In this document: positions 7,426 to 13,595 of the stretch, piece after piece
How positions within the stretch are numbered: position 1 is the first letter of the stretch
Layout of the letters: the number at the start of each line of letters is the position of its first letter
IMG/VR virus record: IMGVR_UViG_3300045885_000100
Span: 1 to 40,634 of that record
Reading direction: 5' to 3' (one strand)
Origin: a virus
Length of the DNA: 40,634 bases
Notes under the pieces: generated by a model
Told to the model about the DNA's origin: nothing
Seen by the model: the letters and a program-made list of their open reading frames with translations, nothing else
Databases searched by the model: none
Made by a program: the position numbers and the translations under genes

Positions 7426-7607
7426 GCGGTCGCCGCCTTCGGCTTCCGCACGCGCTTGACCTCCTGGATCGCCTCGACCTGTTCGTGCGCGTACGCCGCG
7501 GTCGCCGCCAGCGTGTGGAACTCCAGCCCATCGATCGGGCGTCGGTCCCGGAAGCGCGCGAGGAGCTTGGCGATCGCGTCGAGGGCTTCGGCCTTGGGGG
7601 TCGGCAT
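7422..7607 (-). CDS. Small helical early protein
   Basis: 61 residues, ATG 7607 in a TGATG overlap. It is predicted to be helical (ALDAIAKLLARFRDRR and AYAHEQVEAIQEVKR) with a basic end (VRKPKAATA). No family recognised. Confidence 0.65.
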   Translation of the reverse strand: MPTPKAEALDAIAKLLARFRDRRPIDGLEFHTLAATAAYAHEQVEAIQEVKRVRKPKAATA

Positions 7608-8368
7608 CAGATCCTCTGCGCCGCGATCCGATCGCTCGTCGCGCGCACGCCCGGCACGTTCATCGAATCCTTCAGCGAGCGCGCGAGGCCGTTGAGCGTG
7701 ACCATGTTCGCCGTCACCATCGTGATGGGCTGCTCGCCCTTCGCGACGGCGCGAACGAGCGCCATGAGGTCGACGACCTCGGCCTTCCACTGGTCGCGGA
7801 AGCTCACGCCGGCGGCCGCGGGCTTCGGCGCTGGTGGCGGCGCCGGCACGAAGACAGGGCGCGGCGCGACGGTCGGCACCTCGACGGGCGCTTCGATGAG
7901 GCGCGTCGCGGTCTCCGTATCGCCGCGCTGCTCGGCAGCCGCGGCCTCGGCGAGCCGACGGTCCTCAGCCTCCTTCTTCAGGCGCGCCTGCTCGGCCTCG
8001 GCGCGCTCCCGCTCCTCGCGCTCCAGGCGCTCGCGCTCACGACGGGCGCGCTCCTCTTCCTCGCGACGGATGCGCTGCTGTTCCTGCTCGTACGCGCCCA
8101 TCGCGCGCGAATACGTACGGTCGGCCTCGAGGAAGGGCTTGCGGAGCTCCTCGCGCTTGCCGGTCGCCGTCTTCCAGGTGCGGTAGGCGTCGGAGCAGAT
8201 CGGCTCCATCACCTCGTCGATCTTCACGAGCCGGCGCTTGATCTCCGCGCGGTCGGCGGCGGCCGCCTCGAAGCTCGCCTGATCGGTGATCGCGATGAGC
8301 GGGATCTTCTGTGCGATCGCCGCGGCCTGAGTCTCCAGCTCCTGGGTGGCGACGGTGGTGTCGGTCAC
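7607..8368 (-). CDS. Coiled-coil protein of the recombination cluster
   Basis: 253 residues from GTG 8368 (GTGA overlap, GGAG upstream). Residues 30-90 form helices (IKRRLVKIDEVMEPI), 92-150 are a highly charged Arg/Glu coiled coil, 158-188 are Pro/Ala/Val rich, and 190-253 are a compact C-terminal domain (FRDQWKAEVVDLMALV). The layout resembles DUF1351-like phage proteins that travel with annealing proteins, but I cannot confirm the family. It likely assists the ERF/exonuclease pair or binds DNA ends. Confidence 0.65.
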   Translation of the reverse strand: MTDTTVATQELETQAAAIAQKIPLIAITDQASFEAAAADRAEIKRRLVKIDEVMEPICSDAYRTWKTATGKREELRKPFLEADRTYSRAMGAYEQEQQRIRREEEERARRERERLEREERERAEAEQARLKKEAEDRRLAEAAAAEQRGDTETATRLIEAPVEVPTVAPRPVFVPAPPPAPKPAAAGVSFRDQWKAEVVDLMALVRAVAKGEQPITMVTANMVTLNGLARSLKDSMNVPGVRATSDRIAAQRI

Positions 8369-8541
8369 AGCAGCTCCGTTCCTTTCCGGTGCTCGAGGTT
8401 CTCCAGATCACCGGACACGGCCGTCTCGATCGTGTCGGCGAGCCGCCTCGTCTCCTCGGCGCGCTCGGCGGTGCTCAGCCGGTAGTCGCGTAGGAGGCGG
8501 ACGGCGAGGTCATGGCAGGCGCGGCGTTCATGCGGCGACAC
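8365..8541 (-). CDS. Small hypothetical protein
   Basis: 58 residues from GTG 8541, with a near-perfect AAGGAGG six bases upstream, inside the end of the exonuclease gene (14-base overlap). It ends GTELL with the stop overlapping the next GTG. It is helical and charged (RLSTAERAEETRRLADTIE). No family recognised; the strong ribosome site argues that it is real. Confidence 0.65.
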   Translation of the reverse strand: MSPHERRACHDLAVRLLRDYRLSTAERAEETRRLADTIETAVSGDLENLEHRKGTELL

Positions 8542-9091
8542 GGCGGGCCTCCTTCGCGTGGTAGACCATCGCGGCCGCGAACCACAGCGGCTCGGCCTCG
8601 GCGACGTTGACCTCGTGCACGCGGTACGTGCCGTCGCTCTTCAGCTGCACGACGGCGAGCGCGTCGACGGGCTCGGTCGGGTGCTGCGCATTCCAGGCAG
8701 CCCGGTACGCCGCGAGCTGCAGGCTCGCCGCCTCGAGCTGTACGACGTCGGTGTTCTTCCAGTCGAGGATCGAGCGCCGGCGCACGAGCCAGCCGACCGT
8801 GTCCGGATGCCCGCGGTACCGCCACGCGACGTTCACGACCTCGACCTCGGTGCGCACGGTCTCGTAGCCCGAGTCCTTGACGAAGTTGCGGTAGGCGTCG
8901 ATGCGCGGCAGCACGTCCTCGCTCAGCGTCGACTCGTCGAGGAACCCGTAGACGATGGCCTCGATGGCCGAGTGCACGGCCTGGCCGCGGATCCGCGCGT
9001 ACTCCAGCGTCGCGAGAGGCACGCCAGTGAAGTCGGGCCCGAGGCCGACGTCCTCGAGGATCGCGGTCACGCGCGGGAACGGTGCCGTCAT
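8528..9091 (-). CDS. PD-(D/E)XK exonuclease (RecB/Cas4-like)
   Basis: 187 residues from ATG 9091 (ATGA overlap with the ERF gene). The motifs match the RecB-like nuclease fold: RGQAVHSAIEA with H40, E82/E84, YRGHPDTVGWL with D97, ILDWKNT with D110 and K112, and LQLAAYRAAW with Q125/Y129. Such enzymes resect double-stranded ends to give 3' single strands for the annealing protein encoded just upstream. Together they form a Red-like recombination pair used in replication, repair and exchange with prophages. Confidence 0.85.
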   Translation of the reverse strand: MTAPFPRVTAILEDVGLGPDFTGVPLATLEYARIRGQAVHSAIEAIVYGFLDESTLSEDVLPRIDAYRNFVKDSGYETVRTEVEVVNVAWRYRGHPDTVGWLVRRRSILDWKNTDVVQLEAASLQLAAYRAAWNAQHPTEPVDALAVVQLKSDGTYRVHEVNVAEAEPLWFAAAMVYHAKEARRVAA

Positions 9092-9951
9092 GCCGTGGCC
9101 TGCTTCTCCGCGGCCTGCTTCTTGGCCTTCCACTCGTCGTAGCTGCCCTTGACGTGCTCGACGATGTCCTCGTAGCGGCCGGCCTTGATCTCCTTGGAGG
9201 ACTTGAGGCCGAAGCTCGTCAGGAGTTCGTGGAGCTGCTCGTCGTTCCACGACGGCGCACCTCGTGCGATCGCGTGGAAGCGGTTGAGCTGCTTCTCGGT
9301 GATGATCCGCTCGCCGTCCGCGCCGGCCGGTGGGGCGCCATGCATGTCCTGCTGCTGTGCCTCGCGGCGCTCCCCCACCCCGTGGCCATCCTCGTCCTCC
9401 TCGGGCGCGAGGCCGGTGATGGCGAGCAGGCTGTAGCGCTTGGCGTAGGTCAGCGAGATTCCGACGCGCTGCATGGCGTTCGCGCCGCCGTCGCCGCTGC
9501 CGTCGTTCCGCTGGACCGCGCCCATGATCGGCATCTCGAGGTCACCGGAGGACTCCGAGTGCCCGAGCCGGTGCGAGACGATGCAGGCGACCGTGACCTT
9601 GTCGGCCTGGATCTTCGGCGTCGTCCAGCGATAGGTCAGCCCGCAGGCGGCCATGACGGGATCGATCACCGGACAGATCTCTTCCAGCGGCGCGAACTTG
9701 TAGGAGTACTGCTTCATCTTCGCCGTCTTCGACTTGTAGATCGGCGGGCACTTCGCCTTGAACTCGGCCATCGCGTCGAACCAGGCCTCTTTCGCCTGGA
9801 TCTCGCGCACCTGGGTCGCGAGCGCGACGAGGCGCTCCATCGTCTCGATCCCAGATCCGGTCTCGATCGCCTTCGAGATCAGGGCCTGGGGGTCGAGCAG
9901 CGCGAGGCTGGTGCTCTCGCGGCGGTCGATCACCTGGGGTTCGGTTGCCAT
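9088..9951 (-). CDS. erf: ERF-family single-strand annealing protein
   Basis: 287 residues from ATG 9951, with AGGAG nine bases upstream. The core at about residues 35-190 has the ERF pattern: YKFAPLEEICPVI, GLTYRW, a central HRLGHSES segment, and NAMQRVGISLTYAKRYSLL. ERF proteins form Rad52-like rings that anneal complementary single strands. The C-terminal 90 residues are charged and contain a small helical domain (IITEKQLNRFHAI) of the kind that often contacts partner proteins. The gene is followed by its exonuclease partner. Confidence 0.9.
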   Translation of the reverse strand: MATEPQVIDRRESTSLALLDPQALISKAIETGSGIETMERLVALATQVREIQAKEAWFDAMAEFKAKCPPIYKSKTAKMKQYSYKFAPLEEICPVIDPVMAACGLTYRWTTPKIQADKVTVACIVSHRLGHSESSGDLEMPIMGAVQRNDGSGDGGANAMQRVGISLTYAKRYSLLAITGLAPEEDEDGHGVGERREAQQQDMHGAPPAGADGERIITEKQLNRFHAIARGAPSWNDEQLHELLTSFGLKSSKEIKAGRYEDIVEHVKGSYDEWKAKKQAAEKQATA

Positions 9952-9957
9952 CTGGAA

Positions 9958-10119
9958 TTACTCCTTGCGGCGCAGGCCGACGTCCTCGGCCGCGCGGTCA
10001 TCGTCGAGCTGGTAATTGAGCGGGGTGTCGAGGCGCTCCGTCCGCGCCATCCCGAGCGGCGCCGCGTTGGTCGCTGCGAGCGTGGCGAGAGGAAACGGCC
10101 GGGCGTTCGGGCGCGTCAT
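9958..10119 (-). CDS. Small hypothetical protein before erf
   Basis: 53 residues, ATG 10119 in an ATGA overlap. It starts MTRPNARPFPLATLA and ends GLRRKE. The last codons carry the AGGAG of the erf gene, so translation through it may help expose or couple erf. No family recognised. Confidence 0.6.
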   Translation of the reverse strand: MTRPNARPFPLATLAATNAAPLGMARTERLDTPLNYQLDDDRAAEDVGLRRKE

Positions 10120-10319
10120 CGGTAGCGCTCGTAGCCGTCCTGCTCGGCGTCGTAGCGCGCGTTGTCCTCGATCGCCCGGTTCTCATCGCGGAGCTCGCGG
10201 TGGCACCGCTGGGCGCCGCACACCCAGACCTTGCGGTAGCCGATCTCGTCCCAGTCCTCGGTCTCGGCGCCGCAGTTGAAGCACTGCGCGGGCCCGCTCG
10301 GCGGATCGTTGTACGCCAT
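10116..10319 (-). CDS. Zinc-ribbon microprotein
   Basis: 67 residues, ATG 10319 in a TGATG overlap. C13-x2-C16 and C34-x4-C39-H40 (CFNCG and CGAQRCH) form one likely zinc site; the C-terminus is charged and Tyr rich (EQDGYERYR). It is the first of five consecutive small zinc proteins read upstream from erf. Function unknown. Confidence 0.65.
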   Translation of the reverse strand: MAYNDPPSGPAQCFNCGAETEDWDEIGYRKVWVCGAQRCHRELRDENRAIEDNARYDAEQDGYERYR

Positions 10320-10534
10320 CAGAACGGGATCTCGTCGACGAGCGGCTCGGGGCACGCGAGCTCCGGTCCGTGCTCGCCCTTCGGCAAGCCACAGCCGTTG
10401 CAGCGCGTCGCGTCGATGGTGATGCGGCGCGTGCCGCCCGAGGCGTTCCACGCGAAGAACCTGGCGCGCTCGGACCAGGTGTATCCGGTCGGAGGCTCGA
10501 CGTGCGCTTGGTTGACCGCCGTCCGGCAGCTCAC
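10319..10534 (-). CDS. Zinc-binding microprotein
   Basis: 71 residues from GTG 10534 (GTGA). A strand-rich first half (GYTWSERARFFAW) is followed by CNGCG (C45-x2-C48), H55 and C61, a plausible single zinc site. It ends LVDEIPF, an acidic tail like those of some single-strand binding proteins, though no OB fold can be seen. Function unknown. Confidence 0.6.
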   Translation of the reverse strand: MSCRTAVNQAHVEPPTGYTWSERARFFAWNASGGTRRITIDATRCNGCGLPKGEHGPELACPEPLVDEIPF

Positions 10535-10680
10535 GCGCGCCCCTTCACCGGCCGCTCGGCGAGCCGGGGCAGGACCACGTAGGGGACGCGCGCCTTGCAG
10601 TACGGACACTCCGCGACCTTCCGCTCGGCGTCGTAGGGATACAGCGTTCCGCACGCGGCGCAGTGGAGCCAGTCCTCCAT
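10531..10680 (-). CDS. Zinc-ribbon microprotein
   Basis: 49 residues. ATG 10680 follows GGGGAGG by eight bases, the best ribosome site in this stretch. C7-x2-C10 and C25-x2-C28 (CAACG and CPYCK) make a classical zinc ribbon, followed by a short strand and basic tail (ERPVKGRA). Function unknown; likely nucleic-acid or protein binding. Confidence 0.7.
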   Translation of the reverse strand: MEDWLHCAACGTLYPYDAERKVAECPYCKARVPYVVLPRLAERPVKGRA

Positions 10681-10685
10681 GGCAT

Positions 10686-10763
10686 TTACCTCCCCAGGGG
10701 CCGCGCGAACGCCTTGAGCGCGTCCCGATAGCGTCGTTCGTAGACGGCGGCGGTCAGGGTCAC
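10686..10763 (-). CDS. 25-residue putative microprotein
   Basis: GTG 10763 overlaps the upstream stop as GTGA and encodes 25 residues (MTLTAAVYERRYRDALKAF, then ARPLGR). Its last codons contain the GGGGAGG that serves the next gene. It may be a short coupling ORF with no protein function. Weakly supported. Confidence 0.4.
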   Translation of the reverse strand: MTLTAAVYERRYRDALKAFARPLGR

Positions 10764-10876
10764 GAGCCCCTCTTCGGGAAGTGGATCGCCCGGCAGCGCC
10801 CGCAGATGCCGTGGGACGTGGGTTCGTCGCCCTCACGGAGGACCTGCGAGCACCAGGCGCAGACCAGGCGGATCAC
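10760..10876 (-). CDS. Zinc-ribbon microprotein
   Basis: 38 residues from GTG 10876 (GTGA). It consists almost only of a zinc ribbon, C6-x2-C9 (CAWCS) and C25-x2-C28 (CGRC), with a short basic tail. Overlapping stops and starts on both sides support it. Function unknown. Confidence 0.6.
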   Translation of the reverse strand: MIRLVCAWCSQVLREGDEPTSHGICGRCRAIHFPKRGS

Positions 10877-11016
10877 GCCGCCCTCCCGATCCACCGCGCG
10901 AGCAGGTGCCACGACCGCGACGAGCACGAGGGGCAGCGGCCAGCGCTCAGGTCGAACACGCAGTCGCAGTCCAGACAGAGCGCGAGACGGCCGAGCGGGA
11001 GCGCGGCGGCGGTCAC
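10873..11016 (-). CDS. Zinc-ribbon microprotein
   Basis: 47 residues from GTG 11016 (GTGA). C14-x2-C17 (CLDCDCVF) and C28-x2-C31 (CPSC) form a zinc ribbon, followed by an amphipathic helix (SWHLLARWIGRAA). Function unknown. Confidence 0.6.
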   Translation of the reverse strand: MTAAALPLGRLALCLDCDCVFDLSAGRCPSCSSRSWHLLARWIGRAA

Positions 11017-11186
11017 TCGCCGTTCTCCGGGTGATGGCGGCCGAGCACGAGGTCGGTCATCTTGAGCCGGATCTCGTCGAGCATCGCGTGACGGACCTCT
11101 GGCCCGGCAAGCCGGAGCTTGATCGCGTCGAGCCACGAGAGCCGGACGGCGATGGCGACGCGGATCTCAACGTCTTCGCGCGCCAT
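11013..11186 (-). CDS. Small hypothetical early protein
   Basis: 57 residues, ATG 11186 in a TGATG overlap with the membrane microprotein. It starts MAREDVEIRVAIAVRLSWLD; strand followed by helices. No family recognised. Confidence 0.6.
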   Translation of the reverse strand: MAREDVEIRVAIAVRLSWLDAIKLRLAGPEVRHAMLDEIRLKMTDLVLGRHHPENGE

Positions 11187-11323
11187 CACGCGCCCACCAG
11201 CGCCGCGACCAGGCACACCACCGCGAGGAACACCGCGCCGCCGAGCAGGTCGAGGAGGTGGCTCGTCACCGTCTCGTGTCCGACGGTGTCTGACGCGGCG
11301 GCGGACATTGTCTGACGCGTCAT
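11186..11323 (-). CDS. 45-residue single-span membrane microprotein
   Basis: ATG 11323 overlaps the RHH gene stop as ATGA. The first 22 residues are polar (MTRQTMSAAASDTVGHETV) and residues about 23-44 are hydrophobic (LLDLLGGAVFLAVVCLVAAL), one membrane helix ending at the C-terminus. Being third in the early operon, it would be made early after infection. Early membrane peptides of phages often affect host membrane functions or exclude other phages; here that is only inference. Confidence 0.6.
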   Translation of the reverse strand: MTRQTMSAAASDTVGHETVTSHLLDLLGGAVFLAVVCLVAALVGA

Positions 11324-11529
11324 GCGCCTGTCGCCTCGTCGAGCACGCGCGCTTCCCGTACCTTGCGACCGATGAGAGCGCAGCGACGAAAGAACCGCGA
11401 CTCCTCCTCACCGGCCCGGCGCGCGGCGTCCTGCCAGTCGCGACGCTCGGTGCTCGTGAGGCGCACGGTGAGGCGCTCGTCGCGGGACTCCATCGGGCCG
11501 AGCGGCTTGCGGGCTGGCTCGGGTGGCAT
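11320..11529 (-). CDS. Ribbon-helix-helix-like regulator
   Basis: 69 residues, ATG 11529 in a TGATG overlap with the HTH gene. The segment DERLTVRLTSTERRDW followed by AARRAGEEESRFFRRCAL has the strand-helix-helix form of Arc/CopG or MobC-like DNA-binding proteins. Its position directly after the Cro-like gene suggests a second early regulator. The family assignment is by pattern only. Confidence 0.6.
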   Translation of the reverse strand: MPPEPARKPLGPMESRDERLTVRLTSTERRDWQDAARRAGEEESRFFRRCALIGRKVREARVLDEATGA

Positions 11530-11753
11530 CAGGCGCTCTTTCTTCCTTCGGATCGCGCGACGAGACGTTCCGCGCGGGCGAGCAGCTTTGCGGAGTCACG
11601 GTCGCCACGCACGACGCGCGAGAGGTGGCCCTGGTTCGTACGCAGTCGGCGCGCGAGCTCGTTCTGCGACCAGCCCAGGGCCCGAGCGCGGGCCACCACG
11701 GCCAGCCATCGGGTTTGCGTGATCGCCGCGGGGGCGGTTACTGTTGCGTGCAT
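11529..11753 (-). CDS. Cro-like helix-turn-helix regulator
   Basis: 74 residues from ATG 11753. Residues about 16-62 form an HTH_3 domain: WLAVVARARALGWSQNELA, then RRLRTNQGHLSRVVRGDRD with the recognition helix in NQGHLSRVV. It is the first gene of the leftward early operon and is divergent from the plus-strand island, the classical place of cro. It probably binds the repeats in 11742-11792 and controls the lytic or lysogenic choice. Confidence 0.8.
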   Translation of the reverse strand: MHATVTAPAAITQTRWLAVVARARALGWSQNELARRLRTNQGHLSRVVRGDRDSAKLLARAERLVARSEGRKSA

Positions 11754-11792
11754 TGTTGCGTCAGGCTACGTCACTGACTGCAACGGACGCAA
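11742..11792. promoter_or_regulatory. Divergent switch region with operator-like repeats
   Basis: TGTTGCGT occurs at 11742-11749 and again at 11754-11761, twelve bases apart. GACGCAA at 11786-11792 is the inverse of TTGCGTC at 11756-11762. GTTGCGTCA (11755-11763) and TGACTGCAAC (11775-11784) form an inverted repeat with one extra base. These lie between two divergent genes and are likely binding sites for the Cro-like protein or the repressor. Clear -35/-10 boxes are not visible. Confidence 0.6.
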
Positions 11793-11805
11793 GCGAAAAC
11801 TTGCT

Positions 11806-12357
11806 GTGAGTGCAAAGGGTCGGAAGATCAGCCGAAAAGCTTACCGGGTCCCCTGGGAGGACGCGGCGAGACTACTTGGCGGCGAGGCAAAGTTGCTGGA
11901 ACGGCTGTCGTCGGCGTCCGATCGAACGCGCTATCGCCAGCAGGGCGTGCCCATCCAGGAGATCGGCGCGGAGATCCACGCGGCGTGGGCCGGGCGGGCT
12001 GCCGACGCGCCGTTGCAGTCAGCGCAAGCAACGCCCCGCGAGCCGTGGCTCAACAAGGAGTGGCAGGAGACGCACTCATTCACGGCGCTGATCGAAGCGC
12101 TCAGGGAGCTGGATCGGCTCGCGCTGAACAGTCCACGCGCATGGCAGGCGCGCGCCGCGTGGGAAGCCGTGGTGGGGGTGTCAGAGCTTGTCCGTCGGAT
12201 CTCCGGCTGGACGGATCATCGATGGGAAGCGATCTATCACGCGGGCCTCGACCACTGGCTACGCCCGAAGTATGGGAAACGAACCGAGGCGAAGATGCTG
12301 CGCGCTCGGTTCAGTCGGCAGCTCCGGCTGCTCGACCAGCCGGAGGACGATCCGTGA
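11806..12357 (+). CDS. Putative regulator heading the lysogeny-side operon
   Basis: 183 residues if GTG 11806 is the start; other starts upstream would enter the operator repeats. The N-terminal part is basic (SAKGRKISRKAYRVPWEDA) and then AARLLGG and SDRTRYRQQGVPIQEIGAEI resemble a YdaS/Cro-like helix-turn-helix, in which a G-V-P-I turn precedes the last helix. The rest is helical and Trp rich. By position, opposite the Cro-like gene, it would be the repressor, but no known CI domain or peptidase domain is visible. Confidence 0.55.
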   Translation: MSAKGRKISRKAYRVPWEDAARLLGGEAKLLERLSSASDRTRYRQQGVPIQEIGAEIHAAWAGRAADAPLQSAQATPREPWLNKEWQETHSFTALIEALRELDRLALNSPRAWQARAAWEAVVGVSELVRRISGWTDHRWEAIYHAGLDHWLRPKYGKRTEAKMLRARFSRQLRLLDQPEDDP

Positions 12358-12437
12358 CGCGTATCCTCCTCGGCATGCTGATCGGGGCTATCGTTTCCGG
12401 GATCGCCGCCTGGCTCATCTGGCGCGTGTGCGCATAG
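12354..12437 (+). CDS. 27-residue membrane peptide
   Basis: GTG 12354 overlaps the upstream stop as GTGA and is preceded by GGAGG at good spacing. The product is nearly one membrane helix (ILLGMLIGAIVSGIAAWLIW) with a small basic end. It is the second gene of the plus-strand island. Similar short single-span peptides are often overlooked in annotation. Function unknown. Confidence 0.6.
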   Translation: MTRILLGMLIGAIVSGIAAWLIWRVCA

Positions 12438-12447
12438 GGAGGACTCG

Positions 12448-12675
12448 ATGCTGGGACGCTACGTCATGATTGTCTGCGCGCTCCTCGCGTGGATCAGCGC
12501 GGTCTCCGTCTTCGGGATTTCGAAGAGCGTGATGCACGAGCTCGCGGCGCTGGTCCTGGTGCTGATCGGCGCCGTGTTCGCGGTCGGCGCGGACATCGTG
12601 GCCGCGATCGAGCGGCTCGCCTCGCAGCCCACGCCGCAGGACAGGAGGCCCGTCGATGATCTCCGCTACGGCTAG
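12448..12675 (+). CDS. Two-helix membrane protein
   Basis: 75 residues; ATG 12448 follows GGGAGG closely. Two hydrophobic segments (about 4-24 and 32-55: MIVCALLAWISAVSVFG and LAALVLVLIGAVFAVGADIV) are followed by a polar tail. Size and topology fit a holin, but it is on the lysogeny-side strand away from the late genes, so an exclusion or conversion protein is as likely. Confidence 0.65.
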   Translation: MLGRYVMIVCALLAWISAVSVFGISKSVMHELAALVLVLIGAVFAVGADIVAAIERLASQPTPQDRRPVDDLRYG

Positions 12676-13096
12676 GATCGCGTCGCTCGTCGCGCTGGTC
12701 CTGCTCGCCGGCTGCGCGACCGGCTCCCTGCCCGCCCCGCTCCCTCCCGTCGGCACGAACGCGGCCACCGTCATCGTGATCCGTCCGACCGGGTTCGTCG
12801 GCGGCGGCGGATCGTGGGATCTCACGCTCGACGGTCAGGTCGTCGCGGAGATCGGCAACGGGGAGCACGTGACCTTTGGCGTCGCGCCCGGCGAGCACAT
12901 CCTCGGGATGAACCCCGTCGGCTGCATCCTGTCCTACTGCGACGTGACGACCGCCACGGTGCGCGCCGAGGCCGGCCGCACGTACTACTTCCGGCTCTCG
13001 ATGACCGCCGGGTTCTTCGATAGCCAGAACGCGGTGACGCGCGTGGACGACGGCCAGGGGCGCGCCCTCGTGGAGAAGACGACGCGCCTCCGGTGA
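12656..13096 (+). CDS. DUF2846-like lipoprotein
   Basis: 146 residues; ATG 12656 overlaps the previous gene by 20 bases. A lipoprotein signal is clear: a hydrophobic stretch ending LLAGCATG with the lipobox Cys at residue 20. The mature part (ATVIVIRPTGFVGGGG, then LTLDGQVVAEI and VAPGEHILG) has the strand pattern of the DUF2846 domain, common in bacterial lipoproteins. It probably sits in the cell envelope and may alter a surface receptor or block DNA entry in lysogens. The stop directly abuts the stop of the convergent gene. Confidence 0.75.
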   Translation: MISATARIASLVALVLLAGCATGSLPAPLPPVGTNAATVIVIRPTGFVGGGGSWDLTLDGQVVAEIGNGEHVTFGVAPGEHILGMNPVGCILSYCDVTTATVRAEAGRTYYFRLSMTAGFFDSQNAVTRVDDGQGRALVEKTTRLR

Positions 13097-13285
13097 CTAC
13101 CTGACCCGGACCTGCCCGAGCGACCCTAGGACGCCGAAGACCTGCAGGAGCCACAGCACCACCACGATCACCACCACCACGTTCAGGATGTTCTTGATCT
13201 TCGGGTCCATTGGGATGTAGGTGTTCACGAGCCAGAGCAGCACACCGACCACGATCAGCACGATGACCAGCGAGATCAGCGGCAT
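13097..13285 (-). CDS. Two-span membrane protein (Thivi_2564-like), possible holin
   Basis: 62 residues; ATG 13285 follows a strong AAGGAGG. Two membrane helices (about 2-21 and 33-53) flank the loop NTYIPMDPKIKNILN, which matches the small membrane family often labelled Thivi_2564. It is the last gene of the late operon. Two spans and this location make it a reasonable holin candidate, although the family also occurs outside phages. Confidence 0.65.
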   Translation of the reverse strand: MPLISLVIVLIVVGVLLWLVNTYIPMDPKIKNILNVVVVIVVVLWLLQVFGVLGSLGQVRVR

Positions 13286-13297
13286 GGCGTCCTCCTT

Positions 13298-13594
13298 CTA
13301 GGCAGCGACGACCTGGATGGGGTGCGAGAAGCTGAGACTCGTGCGGCCGTCGCGCACGGCGGTCACGGCGGCGGCCCACGATCCGACCGGATCGTCGTCC
13401 TCGGTCTGGTGCAGGTACTGATAGCGGCCCTTGGTGATCTTCGTCATGGCCTGGGCGTCCACGGCGAGCGTGGCGTCCGAGCGGGTGATGGTGACGGTGA
13501 TCGTGTCGGGGTCGAGGCGGCTGCCGCCCGCGAGCTCGTCGCGCACGTCAGCGAAGACGACCAGCTCGGAGCCGCGGCGGATCGTGTCGTGCAT
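13298..13594 (-). CDS. Small beta-sandwich structural protein
   Basis: 98 residues; ATG 13594 lies one base after the upstream stop with GGAGG seven bases away. Alternating strands (SELVVFADVRD, ITVTITRSD, GRYQYLHQ and GSWAAAVTAV) suggest an Ig-like fold of the kind found on phage virions. It is likely a surface or fibre accessory protein; no specific function is visible. Confidence 0.6.
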   Translation of the reverse strand: MHDTIRRGSELVVFADVRDELAGGSRLDPDTITVTITRSDATLAVDAQAMTKITKGRYQYLHQTEDDDPVGSWAAAVTAVRDGRTSLSFSHPIQVVAA

Positions 13595-13595
13595 C

